Assembly (NCBI RefSeq): GCF_900090315.1
Contig: NZ_FMHZ01000002.1
Span: forward strand, 868,001-932,000
Source of the DNA: Micromonospora citrea
GTDB lineage: Bacteria > Actinomycetota > Actinomycetes > Mycobacteriales > Micromonosporaceae
Direction of reading: 5' to 3'
Length of the DNA: 64,000 nucleotides
Both the position numbers and the translations under genes were made by a program. Below are positions 47,221 through 56,719 of this stretch, in pieces. The notes under the pieces are model-generated. The model did no database searches. It saw nothing but the letters and a program-made list of their open reading frames with translations, and was not told the DNA's origin. The stretch's first letter is position 1. Each line of letters starts with the position of its first letter.

Positions 47221-50200
47221 GGCACGATTCTCCAGCTCACCTCGATCGTGTCATCCGGGTGGGCGGCCGCGAAGGCGCGGAGCTTCTCGACCGCCCGGTC
47301 AATATCGGCCGCAGGAACAGCCACCTCGCTCCTCGGGGCGACCACCGTGTCGCCGCCGTCCGGCTGGACCTTCTCAGCGGGATCGCGGATCACGACGTCA
47401 GGAGACCGGTCGTCGATCAGCTCCCGGCGGCGGGTCACTCGGCGGATGAGCGCCACCGCGTCGGACTGGGCCCGGCGCAGGGCCGGGGACAGCGGGGCGG
47501 TCAGCTCGTCGGCCTGGCCGACCCGGCGCAACTCGGCGAGGATCGCCGCCGCCTCGGTGGCGTACGGCGCACCGAGGCCGCTGATGATCTCGAAGTTGTC
47601 CCAGGAGACGCCGGCCAGGTCGGCCGACACCTGCGAGGCGCTCTTGATGCTCTTTCCGGTGCGGTCGGCGGGCCCACCGAGCTCGGCCCGGGCGAGGCGC
47701 TCCACGGTCTCCACCGCCGATCGCGCGGTGGACAGGCCCTCCAGCAGGTCGGCGGCGGCACGGGCGGTGCCCAGTCGACCGTTCGCCGAATCCTTGTCGA
47801 TCCCCAGCCACTTCACGTGCTGTTCGAGTCGGGCGACCAGCCCGTGTGCCGCCTCGCGATACCGGTTCGCCTGGATCGTCAGGTCGCGGCCGAACATCGC
47901 CACCAGTCGTCCCCGCCGCAACGCGATCGGCTGGACGCCGAAGATGGCGGCGGACCGGGCGCGCGCGGCGTCCCAGTCCTCCTGGCTGGGCAGCCGCTCC
48001 TCGCGCAGGGTGTGGTCCGCCCCGATCTTGCCGACCTCAGGGGCCGGGACGACCTCGCTGCCGTGCAGGTAGAAGGCACGGTCGGTCTGCTCGGCGAAGG
48101 TGGCGACGACGAGCTGCGCCACGATCGGGTCGAGGCCGCGCGCCTGCGGCTCGTCGGTCCAGCGCAGCAGGTCGGCCACCCGCAGCTCGCCCTTGATGCC
48201 CTCGGTGGCGGCCTTGTGCTGGAAGTGCTGGGCCCACTGCCCCTCGATGACGAACGCCGCCTCGTGCATGGTGCCGAGCCCGAGCGGGTTGGCGATGCGG
48301 CGCAGCGTCTGCCGGTGGGCCCGCTCCACCTCGACGCGACCCTCGGGCGACTCGACCGCCCGCCGGACGTGGTCGAGGACGACCTTGACGTCGGGCAGGC
48401 GTACGGCTTCGCCCTTGCGGTCGGGGTCGAAGTCCGGGTGGGCGGGGAACTGCTGGCTGAGCATCTGGTCGCCGAGGCTACGCAACGCGTCGTTGAAGGT
48501 CGCGCCCATGGGCAGCTTCGGCTCCAGGGCGCGGGTGAGCGACTGGAGGTGGTCGTCGAACCCGAGCTGCACGTCGGTGGGCTGCTTGCCGGCCAGCCCG
48601 TACGCCTGGCGCAGCACGGCCTGCATCTTGTTCAGCAGCGCGCTGCGCTGGTTGGTCAGCGCGGCGTGGGCGCGGCGCCGGTCGTCGGGGTTGAGGTGCT
48701 CGGCGTGGCTCTCGAAGCGCTGGCCCTCGAGCAGCTTGTCGATGATGACCAGCTTGCCCAGCTCGGTGCGGCGCTCGACGGTGAGGGCGGCCGGAATCCA
48801 GCAGACCGTGCGGGAGCTCGTCCGGCCGATGAGTTCCTGCACCCGCTGCCGGTCGTCGGCGGGGCCGTGGCTGCCGTCGTCGAACGGATAGTCGATGATC
48901 ATGCGCCAGCCGGCCGGGTCGTTCGGGTGGAACGCCTCGTCCCGGATGTCGTGCGGGTCGCGGACGTTGCCGTAGACCAGCTCGATCGTGCGGCGGCTCC
49001 CCCGCCAGGTCAGCCCCGCCTCGGCGAAGAACGAGTCGCTCCACGGCACGCCGAGCTGCTGCCAGAGCAGCCGCTGGACCATGTGCTTGCGGGCGCCCTC
49101 GTTGTCGTAGTGCTTGGCGGTGGCGAGCACGCTGTCGACGTCGACGCCGACCAGTTCCAGGGAGACCACCGGGTCGTCGCCCTCGCCGATGCGGATCTCG
49201 GCGAACCGGCCTGCCCAGTCGGCGAGCTTGCGGCTGACCTGGGCGACCTCGCCGCCGGGGATCGGGCTGGTGATGCTGCCGTGGTTGAGCGCGGACAGCC
49301 GCCGGGCGGTCAGGTTCCGCAGCGCCGGCACGCTGGGCGCGAGGGCCGCCAGCAGCAGCGTCTTGATCAGCCGGTCGTCGCCGGTGAAGGCCCGGATCCG
49401 GCCGGTCGTCTCGGCGGGCTGGGGGTCGCCGCGGCGGGCCGCGTCGAGGTCGTCGTCGGTGAGGTCGTACTGGCCGAGGAGGTAGGGGCGCAGCTTCAGG
49501 TCGTAGAGCTTCTGGGCCATCTCGAACTCGGCCTTGAGCTTCTCGGTGAAGGGCTGGTCACCGCCGCTGCTGATCACGTCGTAGAGATCGCCGAGCGGCA
49601 CGAGCTGCCCGAGGCGCAGCGTGTCGCGGCGGTCGACCAGCAGTTGGCGCATCAGCTTCAGCGCGGTGCGGGAGCGCTGCAGCGCGCTGGAGACGTGGAC
49701 GAGCGTGGAAAGGAACGCGGGGCTGAACGGGTACGTCGACCGGAAGGCGTCGATGTCGGCGCCGCTGCCGGAGTCGGTGCCGAGCAGGGTGTCGAAGACC
49801 TCCCGGCGTACCTTCGTGGTGGCGTCGAAGGCCCGGGCGATGGCATCGCCGGCCGTGGTGTCGCGGGGCTTGAGCAGCCGGCGGCGGGCGATCTCCGGGA
49901 GATTGCGGTCCTCCAGCTTGATCACGTCGAAGCGGCCGCTGGCCAGGTTGAGGGTGTCCTGGTAGCTCAGCTCGTTGGCGCCGGTCACCTCCTCGCCGAC
50001 GAGTTCGCGCAGGTCGCGCTGGCGGGCGATGAAGCTGATCACCGGGATGGGCCGGCGGGTGTCGCCGCCCTCGACGAAGTTGGTGATCTTCTGGATCTCG
50101 CGGGAGACGAACTGCTGGTCGCCGATCGAGTTGGCCAGCCAGAGGATCAGCTCGTCGAGGAAGAGGATCAGGCCGTGGTAGCCGAGCTCCTTGGCGTGCC

Positions 50201-50966
50201 GGCTGATCTCGGTCAGGCCCCGGTCGAGCGAGACGAACGCCTCGGCGTCCTCGCGCGCGTTGCTGAAGAAGCCCTTGTTCCAGCTCGTCAGCAGGTCGTT
50301 GACCAGCTTGCGGCGCAGCTCGTCGTTGTACGCGCCGGCGAACGCCTGGTCGAGCCGCTCGGGCGTCCAGAAGGTTTCGCTCTCGCCCCACTCGTCCTCG
50401 ACGTCCCCGCCCGGCAGGCCTTCGATGAACTGCTTGTCGCCGATCTTCTCCCGCAGCGAGGCGGCCTGGTCCAGCAGCGCGTCGGTGCGGTGCACAGCCG
50501 GGATGGGCGCCTCGGGGTGCAGCGCGCGGACGCGGTCTACGTAGCCGCCCAGCACACGCTGTTCCAGGGAGCGGGCGTCGAGCAGGTGATAGGGCACCAG
50601 CAGGAACTTGCGGCCGTCCAGCCAGACGCTGTGCTTGGCGACGAGCGGCGCGAACTCGTCCCGCCCCCGGGCGGCGGACTCGCCGCGCAGCAGCGCGTGC
50701 AGCACCGCCATGAAGTGCGACTTACCGGAGCCGAAGGAGCCGTGCAGGTAGGCGGCCTTCGACGCGTGCCCCTCGACCGCCGATCGAATCAGCCCGAGCG
50801 CCTCGTCGAAGTTGCCGAGCAGCCGGTCCGTGACGACGTAGTCGCGGAGGGTGGCGTCGGCGTCGGCGACGCTGTCGGCGAGCTTGAGCACGAAGTCGCT
50901 GGTGCTCGTGCGCTCCGGGATGTCGATGAACTCCCGGAGCAGCGGCGCGGGGGTGGGCGAAGACAT
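47217..50966 (-). CDS. pglY: BREX ATPase PglY
   Basis: 1249 residues. N-terminal P-loop LHGSFGSGKSHF (residues 75-86) and LILFLDELILWLAN Walker B, then very long helical regions, as in PglY/BrxC ATPases. The C-terminus ends in an ordered domain (DDTIEVSWRIVP). The ATG at 50966 was chosen because TACGGT lies exactly seven bases upstream (50974-50979), giving a leaderless promoter, and because family similarity begins there. First gene of the four-gene BREX operon. Confidence 0.93.
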   Translation of the reverse strand: MSSPTPAPLLREFIDIPERTSTSDFVLKLADSVADADATLRDYVVTDRLLGNFDEALGLIRSAVEGHASKAAYLHGSFGSGKSHFMAVLHALLRGESAARGRDEFAPLVAKHSVWLDGRKFLLVPYHLLDARSLEQRVLGGYVDRVRALHPEAPIPAVHRTDALLDQAASLREKIGDKQFIEGLPGGDVEDEWGESETFWTPERLDQAFAGAYNDELRRKLVNDLLTSWNKGFFSNAREDAEAFVSLDRGLTEISRHAKELGYHGLILFLDELILWLANSIGDQQFVSREIQKITNFVEGGDTRRPIPVISFIARQRDLRELVGEEVTGANELSYQDTLNLASGRFDVIKLEDRNLPEIARRRLLKPRDTTAGDAIARAFDATTKVRREVFDTLLGTDSGSGADIDAFRSTYPFSPAFLSTLVHVSSALQRSRTALKLMRQLLVDRRDTLRLGQLVPLGDLYDVISSGGDQPFTEKLKAEFEMAQKLYDLKLRPYLLGQYDLTDDDLDAARRGDPQPAETTGRIRAFTGDDRLIKTLLLAALAPSVPALRNLTARRLSALNHGSITSPIPGGEVAQVSRKLADWAGRFAEIRIGEGDDPVVSLELVGVDVDSVLATAKHYDNEGARKHMVQRLLWQQLGVPWSDSFFAEAGLTWRGSRRTIELVYGNVRDPHDIRDEAFHPNDPAGWRMIIDYPFDDGSHGPADDRQRVQELIGRTSSRTVCWIPAALTVERRTELGKLVIIDKLLEGQRFESHAEHLNPDDRRRAHAALTNQRSALLNKMQAVLRQAYGLAGKQPTDVQLGFDDHLQSLTRALEPKLPMGATFNDALRSLGDQMLSQQFPAHPDFDPDRKGEAVRLPDVKVVLDHVRRAVESPEGRVEVERAHRQTLRRIANPLGLGTMHEAAFVIEGQWAQHFQHKAATEGIKGELRVADLLRWTDEPQARGLDPIVAQLVVATFAEQTDRAFYLHGSEVVPAPEVGKIGADHTLREERLPSQEDWDAARARSAAIFGVQPIALRRGRLVAMFGRDLTIQANRYREAAHGLVARLEQHVKWLGIDKDSANGRLGTARAAADLLEGLSTARSAVETVERLARAELGGPADRTGKSIKSASQVSADLAGVSWDNFEIISGLGAPYATEAAAILAELRRVGQADELTAPLSPALRRAQSDAVALIRRVTRRRELIDDRSPDVVIRDPAEKVQPDGGDTVVAPRSEVAVPAADIDRAVEKLRAFAAAHPDDTIEVSWRIVP

Positions 50967-50973
50967 GCTGCAT

Positions 50974-50979
50974 ACCGTA
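50974..50979 (-). promoter_or_regulatory. -10 element TACGGT of the pglY operon
   Basis: On the minus strand TACGGT ends seven bases before the pglY ATG; ATGACG 17 bases further up is a weak -35 candidate. The BREX operon therefore has its own promoter separate from the gene upstream. Confidence 0.5.
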
Positions 50980-51067
50980 CCGATCACCGAACACGCCGTC
51001 ATGCAGCGCCGACCTGTTCCATCTCCCAACGTCGCCGAGCCGTTCCCCGACGGAGCCCGCCACTTCC

Positions 51068-51688
51068 TCAGACAGAGACGCCCGTACCGCCCGCTCTCAT
51101 GGACGGAATCCGGACGCTTGAACCGTTCGCGTACACGACCCGGAATCCGAGGTGGTTGGCCAATGGCGCCCAACGGGCCGAGGAGGCGAGTTGCTCGACG
51201 CTGTTGACCTTGCCGCTGTTGACGAGCCTGTCCAGGATCACCGTCTCGAACGCCGCGGACTCGATCCAGTCAATCTGCTTCGTGAAGCCGCACACCATCG
51301 ACGCTCCGGTCCTGTACAGGAAGTCGGCAAGGTACGCGTCGGACCCCCGCAGCACGGAACATCCGCCGATGTAGATGCGCTTGCCCTGCCACCGGCCCGA
51401 CATCCAGCCTGCTACCTCGTCGAGGCTGGTCGAGTGCGACTTCGACAGCCACAACTCGCTGGGGGCCCCGTGCAGCGCGAAGAAGCCCACCTCGTAGGCG
51501 GAGTACCTCTTCGACGACCACTGTTCGAGGAAGTATCTGAACTGCTCCGCAGTGACGGCGCTCTTGTGGATGTGTTGGAGGCTTCCCAACCGCTCCAACA
51601 TGTCCAACGTCGGAAGCACCGACCGCCGCTTGGTCAGATCGCTGTCCCACTCACCCTCGACACAGAACACACCCTTGGGCTTCGGCAC
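51068..51688 (-). CDS. Caspase/CHAT-like candidate cysteine protease (DUF6642-like)
   Basis: 206 residues. The layout is that of a clan CD (caspase-like) domain: strand YEVGFFALHG with His73, then strand KRIYIGGCS with Cys110, followed by AYLADFLYRTGASMVCGF and the WIESAAFETVILDRL helix. The 37-residue His-Cys spacing fits the fold. The DUF6642 name is recalled from similar proteins, not searched. GTG start with AGGGGG seven bases upstream. It ends 101 bases before pglY on the same strand, so it may be a BREX-linked effector. Activity is inference. Confidence 0.7.
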   Translation of the reverse strand: MPKPKGVFCVEGEWDSDLTKRRSVLPTLDMLERLGSLQHIHKSAVTAEQFRYFLEQWSSKRYSAYEVGFFALHGAPSELWLSKSHSTSLDEVAGWMSGRWQGKRIYIGGCSVLRGSDAYLADFLYRTGASMVCGFTKQIDWIESAAFETVILDRLVNSGKVNSVEQLASSARWAPLANHLGFRVVYANGSSVRIPSMRAGGTGVSV

Positions 51689-52044
51689 GCGGAACCCCCT
51701 CGCATCTGTGGACCCGCAACGCTAAGAAGTGACGCCGCGGCCGACCATCCCTAAAAAGGCCCGAAGTATTCAGCCGACCGTCCCCCGGACACCGTCGGGG
51801 GTCGCCCATGTCCGCCCCTCGCCGCCGACAGCGCTCTTCGAGCGTGATCCGGTAGCCTTCACGCAGCAAGTGCCTCCTGTGGTGGGCGGTCTGAGCCTCT
51901 GGCGATCAGATCCTCCCGTGCCAGGGGGCACTTCTTTCCCCTGATCCACGATGTGCGTTGCCCTTACCGAAGGGCCGAGGCCATTTCGGAGCGGGGCTGA
52001 GACCGGCGCCGATGCAACATCTGGCCAGCACCAAGGGGGAACGC
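51689..52044. other. Divergent intergenic region of the accessory defence genes
   Basis: About 355 bases with noticeably more A+T than the surroundings (for instance CTAAAAAGG near 51751). It must hold divergent promoters for the protease-like gene and the glycine-zipper pair. No RNA gene or hairpin terminator was recognised. Confidence 0.5.
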
Positions 52045-53034
52045 ATGCCCATACCACTCATCGCTGCGGCCCTGATCGCGATCGGCACAGCCACCGGAGG
52101 CGGCGGCATGGCTCTGGGAGGTATGGGTGCCTACGACATCGTGCAAGCCACCAGTCGGCTCAAGAAGGCTCAGCGCCGCTACGAGCAACGACGCAGCGAG
52201 TCCGAGGCCATCCTCGCCGCGGCGAACGACAAACTCAGGGTGCTGGGCGAGCACCAGAAGCAGGCGCTCGACGACGTCGTAGGGCGCATGGGTGACTTCC
52301 TGCGCCGTCACGAACGACAGGTGCGTGAGAGTGAGCGTCTCCTGGTGGATGGCGTCGACGCCGCCATGAGCCAGGTGCCCGGGCTCGGCGGCCTCGACGT
52401 GGAAGCAGTCGCGTGGATCAGTGGCGTCCTGGGCTCCGCCGCAGCAGGTGCAGGAACGGGAGCGGGTGTCACCGCCGCCGCGAGCAGCCTCGGCGTGGCC
52501 AGTACCGGCGCTGCCATCTCCGGCCTGTCCGGGGCGGCTGCGGAGAGCGCAACCCTGGCTTTCCTCGGCGGTGGGAGCATCGCTTCCGGGGGCGGCGGCA
52601 TGGCGCTTGGAGCCACGGCTCTCGGCTTCGTAACCATCGGCCCGGCATTGCTCGTCGGCGGGCTCGTCGTGAAAGGACAGGGCACCAAGGCGCTCACCCA
52701 GGCCAGAGAATCTGAGGCTAAGATCGCCGTCGCGATCGCGGATCTCGACGAGACGGACGCTCGACTCGCAGGGGTTGACGCTCGCGCCGACGAGCTGAGC
52801 GACCTCCTCAAGACGCTCAGCGCCCTCGCCGTCAAGTCGCAGGACCTGCTGGAGTCGGAACCGTTCGACCCGAAGGTCCACGCAGCACGCTTCCAACGGG
52901 CCATGACCCTGGTCATGGCGGTCCGCGACGTCGCTGCCACACCGGTGATCGACACGCAGGGTGAGCTGAGCGATCGAAGCGCCAACCTGACGGTGAAGTA
53001 CCGCCGCTTGAGTGAGGAGCCGGGGGATGCCTGA
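52045..53034 (+). CDS. Glycine-zipper membrane protein with coiled coil, unknown function
   Basis: 329 residues. A Gly-rich hydrophobic segment (residues 3-29), a charged coiled coil (about 36-100), then a long Ala/Gly hydrophobic region (about 120-210) containing LGGGSIASGGGGMALGATAL, and a second helical coil. GxxxG-type runs pack membrane helices closely, so it may insert in membranes or form a pore. I recognise similar uncharacterised proteins but no named function. ATG preceded by AAGGGGGA. Its stop overlaps the next start by eight bases. Codon use is less GC-extreme than housekeeping genes here, a sign of transfer. Confidence 0.82.
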   Translation: MPIPLIAAALIAIGTATGGGGMALGGMGAYDIVQATSRLKKAQRRYEQRRSESEAILAAANDKLRVLGEHQKQALDDVVGRMGDFLRRHERQVRESERLLVDGVDAAMSQVPGLGGLDVEAVAWISGVLGSAAAGAGTGAGVTAAASSLGVASTGAAISGLSGAAAESATLAFLGGGSIASGGGGMALGATALGFVTIGPALLVGGLVVKGQGTKALTQARESEAKIAVAIADLDETDARLAGVDARADELSDLLKTLSALAVKSQDLLESEPFDPKVHAARFQRAMTLVMAVRDVAATPVIDTQGELSDRSANLTVKYRRLSEEPGDA

Positions 53035-53458
53035 CCAACGCAAGGTGCACGTTGGGAAGATCGTCAAGCCCACCAGAAGTTCGCTGTCCGCCCTCGACGG
53101 CTTCACCGCCTTGAAACAGATCGTGGAAGCCGCAAGCGAATGCATCCAGATCCACGAGGTGGAGCGCACCAAGCGTGCCAAGCTCCAGGCCTACGAGTCC
53201 GCCGAGGTCGCACGGATCAAGGCGGCGGAGGCAGTTCTGCGGGACTACTTCGAGCAGGCTTTCGCCGAGCGGCGCAACCTCTATCGAGAGCTGTTCACCC
53301 GGCTCGACCGGGCTCTTGACGAGGGCAACGGTGAGGTCCTGCACGAGGTGGTCAGAGGCATCGTCGACATCGCCCGCAGCTCTCCGCTGGCCGACATGGG
53401 TGATCTGAGCAAGGTCCGCGCAGCGCTCGACGACCCGGACCAGGTTTGGGACCTCTGA
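53027..53458 (+). CDS. Coiled-coil partner protein, unknown function
   Basis: 143 residues, almost entirely helical: ALKQIVEAASECIQIHEVER, KAAEAVLRDYFEQAF and ELFTRLDRALDEGN, ending in SSPLADMGDLSKVRAAL and DDPDQVWDL. No membrane span or catalytic motif. It overlaps the glycine-zipper gene and is translationally coupled to it, so the two very likely act together, the soluble coil perhaps gating or docking the membrane partner (inference). Confidence 0.82.
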   Translation: MPDQRKVHVGKIVKPTRSSLSALDGFTALKQIVEAASECIQIHEVERTKRAKLQAYESAEVARIKAAEAVLRDYFEQAFAERRNLYRELFTRLDRALDEGNGEVLHEVVRGIVDIARSSPLADMGDLSKVRAALDDPDQVWDL

Positions 53459-53502
53459 ACGTCAGTTGCCGCCCTTCAGAGGCGCCGACATGACCCGTTC
53501 TG

Positions 53503-56451
53503 TCAGCGCTTGCGGTAGTGCGGCTTTACGTACGTCACTCCCTTGGGGAGGCTCCGTCCCACGATCCGCGCGTCCCGGACCTCCTCGAGGTATTCCTCTT
53601 CCGATTCCGGCGATGCCTGGGCACCAGGAGGCAGGCGCCGCAGATGCCCGGCCACCTGGTGTCCCCGCCGGTGCGGATGCCACTCGCCGGGCGTCTCGCT
53701 CGCCGTCGTCACCTTCTCCACCCGGGGGACGTATCGCAGCAGGGCAACGCGCTTGGCTCCGGGCTGGTGCGGGTACCAGGGGCGACCGTCCGGGTCTATG
53801 CTGCCGTGGACCCGGTGCAGCGCTCGATCGGCGATCAGCCGTTGAACGGCCTGGTGGATGCCCTTCGCCCGGACGGGCGGCAGACCAAGGCGCAGGCAGT
53901 TCTGCACCAGGGCGTCTTCGGCGAGGATCGCGCCGCCGTCCTCGGTGAGGTAGCCGAGTCTCCGCAGTGTGTGCAACACCCAGCTCATGTCGGTGAGGTC
54001 CGGCACGCGACCGTGTGCGTCCGCGCCGGGGCCGTTCTGCCGGGTCACCACACGCGGGTCGTACCGATGGGTGAACTGGACGCCATCGACGCGCTCCACC
54101 TTCGGCAGTGGCGTGGTCTGGGCGGTGGCGACGTCCCTGGTGGACTCCACGGTGACGGTGACCAGGGTGCCTGGGCTCAGTTCCGCAGGCCACTGGATGC
54201 CGGCGATCTCCCATCGACCGTCGCGACGCCGCAGCGCCACCCGCTGGACCCGGGCGAAGGACGACCCGCCTCGTGCCTCGTGATTGAAGTGCAGGCGGAG
54301 CTGTCGCCCAGGCGAATCGTCACTCAGCCCGTCGGGCAAGGGACACCACTTCCCGTCGAGGTGCTCCCGATGCAGGGCGACACTCCACGACATCTTCGTC
54401 CGCAGCCCTTCGCTCACGTCCAGCCAGCGGGCGGGGCCGTCCTCGTCATCGGGACCGGTGAGCCGGTCCTCGACCGAGGTCGCTTGCGGCGAGACGACGG
54501 GGGCAGCTACGAGTTCGCTCTCTTTTGTGTCGTATCCCGGCTGCCCGGCGCGCCGCGCCAGTTCCTCCGCTTGCACCGAGCCGCCGTGGCGTCCTGAGCA
54601 CGGGTCCACCGAGACTGTGACAGCTCGTCGACCGGCGGCAACTTCCTGGAGCTGGTGCCGCGTACCGGCCGACACGGTGGTGTCGAGCGGAGTGAACGCT
54701 CGACCAGCACTGAGGCTGAGCCGGATGACGTTGGCCGCCCTCGTATGCCGGGTGACAAGATGAATTCTGCCCCCGGGACCGAGGGCGAGAGCTGCCCGGC
54801 ACAGCGCCTGCACCGCCTCGTCAAGCGCGTTGACGGCTCGACCGTTGCCCTGGCCGGTCTGACCGCTCCCGTCGACCCAGCCGTAGCCGAACCAGCCGTC
54901 GCCCCATGAGAACGTCTCAACCACCACGACCCGCTTCTTGGGAACCTGCCTGACGATTGCGGGACAGACGAGGTTGCTGTCGGGTCGGTGCTCAACCGGC
55001 GGCTTCGGCGAGGGTTGCTCGTCATCGACAGCGGCCGGCTGCGGGTCGGGAACGCGGAGCACCGGGTCCGGCTCCGTCAACGCACGCGCCCTCCGCCCCC
55101 TGACCACCTCCGCGACCGTTGGCGCGCAGGAGCGGCACGGGTCGGGCCCATCCGCGTCGGCGCAGCCCGCGCGGTGCTCCCGGCACGCATCCAGCACGAC
55201 GCGGGTGATCCCGGGGTGGCTTTCGGCCAGCGACATCATCGCTTCGGCGAGGCAGTCGGTGCGGAGTCGTCGCACTGAGTCGCCGCACAACAGGCGCGCG
55301 ATTCGGACGTGGAAGCTACCGACGATGAGTCGGGCTTCCAGGCACAGGGCGCTTCCCCGAGCGTACGCCTCCCCCGTCTGCCGCAGCCGGGTCGCCAGGT
55401 CGGCCTTGGCGCGTGCTTCCGCCCGCCGGAGTTCGGTCTCCGCCGTGTCACGTGCCTCGCTCAGAGCGAACATAATTTCGTCGGCGCTGGCCATCCACTG
55501 CTCGGCCACTGCCACATGGGTCAGGCCCGCGTCTGCCTTTCGTCCACTCAGGTCGTCGAGGACAGTGCGAACGAAGGTGGCAGCGTTCATCTGCCGAACC
55601 CGTTGCACAGCCGCGGACAGCGGCTCCTGCACGGTCGTCTCATGCGCGTTCAGCCAGCCCCACAGGTCGACGGTGGGGCGTTCCAGTGCGTGCGGAGGGA
55701 GGCCACGCCGCTTCAGCACCCGGGCCAGTGCCTCGTCGAACGGGTACGCGGCCACACTCCGCATGACCCTGGTATCCAGCCCTTCCGCTGCAGCCGGTGG
55801 ATGTCCCAACACTGTCAGCTCCGCCTGGTAGGCGCTCTTGAAGGCGAGGGCTGCCGTCTGACAGGCGCTGTTGAGCCGGTCCCGCGTGCGGTGCAGTCGC
55901 CCTGCGGTGTCAGTGTCGCCGGCCAACCGGGTGAGACGCGCCTCCGTGTCGACGAGCTGTTCGGCGTAGCGCGCGGCGGCAATGGCCGCCGGTTCACCGG
56001 CCCTGCGCCTGAGCAGGTCCTCCTCGGCGGGTGCCAGCTCCGTACCCTCTGCCTTCGCCCGATGCAGCGAGGCCAGCCACATCATGTCCCGAGGCAGCGG
56101 ACTGGCGATTGCCGGCGACGGTTTGGCTTGTGCCGGAGCTGGCTTCTTCTTGGCGGTTGTCGCCTTCTTCGCAGCGGGCGACTTCTTCCTGCCGGGCGAG
56201 GGAGTCGTCGTCGTTGCTGATTGCGCCAGACCAGCCATCACCCGGCGCACCGTGTCCGGCTGGCCGTAGCACCGGCTGCACAGGAGTCGGGACCAACTGC
56301 CGGCCACCGTCACGACCGAATCGGACATGCTCATGTGCTGGCACAGGACACAGCGCAGTGTCATCGGCCGGTCGAGGGTGAACCGCTGAAGTGCTCCCTG
56401 CGGAGGGAATGCCCGCACGATCCGAGGTACGGGCGGTTTCCGTGGCCTCAT
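53503..56451 (-). CDS. Large zinc-ribbon protein of unknown function in the BREX island
   Basis: 982 residues; no family recognised. Visible parts: an N-terminal zinc ribbon (Cys34/Cys37 and Cys58/Cys61), a Lys/Ala-rich stretch (about 80-110), a long helical region, a second Cys set (CREHRAGC, then CRSC), a beta-rich segment VVVVETFSWGDGWFGYGWVDG followed by a helix, which resembles the start of an RNase H-like fold, and a C-terminal domain ending HQVAGHLRRLP and YVKPHYRKR. Start ATG at 56451 chosen for GGAGGT five bases upstream; longer frames start without a ribosome site. Divergent from the DUF7662-glycosylase pair. Confidence 0.8.
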   Translation of the reverse strand: MRPRKPPVPRIVRAFPPQGALQRFTLDRPMTLRCVLCQHMSMSDSVVTVAGSWSRLLCSRCYGQPDTVRRVMAGLAQSATTTTPSPGRKKSPAAKKATTAKKKPAPAQAKPSPAIASPLPRDMMWLASLHRAKAEGTELAPAEEDLLRRRAGEPAAIAAARYAEQLVDTEARLTRLAGDTDTAGRLHRTRDRLNSACQTAALAFKSAYQAELTVLGHPPAAAEGLDTRVMRSVAAYPFDEALARVLKRRGLPPHALERPTVDLWGWLNAHETTVQEPLSAAVQRVRQMNAATFVRTVLDDLSGRKADAGLTHVAVAEQWMASADEIMFALSEARDTAETELRRAEARAKADLATRLRQTGEAYARGSALCLEARLIVGSFHVRIARLLCGDSVRRLRTDCLAEAMMSLAESHPGITRVVLDACREHRAGCADADGPDPCRSCAPTVAEVVRGRRARALTEPDPVLRVPDPQPAAVDDEQPSPKPPVEHRPDSNLVCPAIVRQVPKKRVVVVETFSWGDGWFGYGWVDGSGQTGQGNGRAVNALDEAVQALCRAALALGPGGRIHLVTRHTRAANVIRLSLSAGRAFTPLDTTVSAGTRHQLQEVAAGRRAVTVSVDPCSGRHGGSVQAEELARRAGQPGYDTKESELVAAPVVSPQATSVEDRLTGPDDEDGPARWLDVSEGLRTKMSWSVALHREHLDGKWCPLPDGLSDDSPGRQLRLHFNHEARGGSSFARVQRVALRRRDGRWEIAGIQWPAELSPGTLVTVTVESTRDVATAQTTPLPKVERVDGVQFTHRYDPRVVTRQNGPGADAHGRVPDLTDMSWVLHTLRRLGYLTEDGGAILAEDALVQNCLRLGLPPVRAKGIHQAVQRLIADRALHRVHGSIDPDGRPWYPHQPGAKRVALLRYVPRVEKVTTASETPGEWHPHRRGHQVAGHLRRLPPGAQASPESEEEYLEEVRDARIVGRSLPKGVTYVKPHYRKR

Positions 56452-56719
56452 CCCGACCTCCGTAGCACCATTCTCTCCGGTCACGATTTGCGCTTCCTGA
56501 AAGCTACCCCGTTCCGGTGCCTTCCCTCGTTGGCGCCAGGCGCTGACCATAGCGAAGCCGATCAGCGATGGTGTACCGCTGACAGTCGCGGTTCGGACGC
56601 CGGCGGCGGCACGGGTCGAACCGATCGGACGAGGCCGGAAGGCACTGCTTTCAATACGCTCCAACTCCAGCCGCGCGGGCAGAGCAGCGATCTCGACACA
56701 ACAGTTCGATGGAGACCAC

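Noticed and set aside
44599..48072. 1157-codon plus-strand open frame opposite pglZ/pglY
   Set aside because: No domains; crosses two real genes on the other strand.
47208..51374. 1388-codon plus-strand open frame opposite pglY
   Set aside because: Antisense shadow of pglY; no family features, and the pglY frame has clear BREX motifs.
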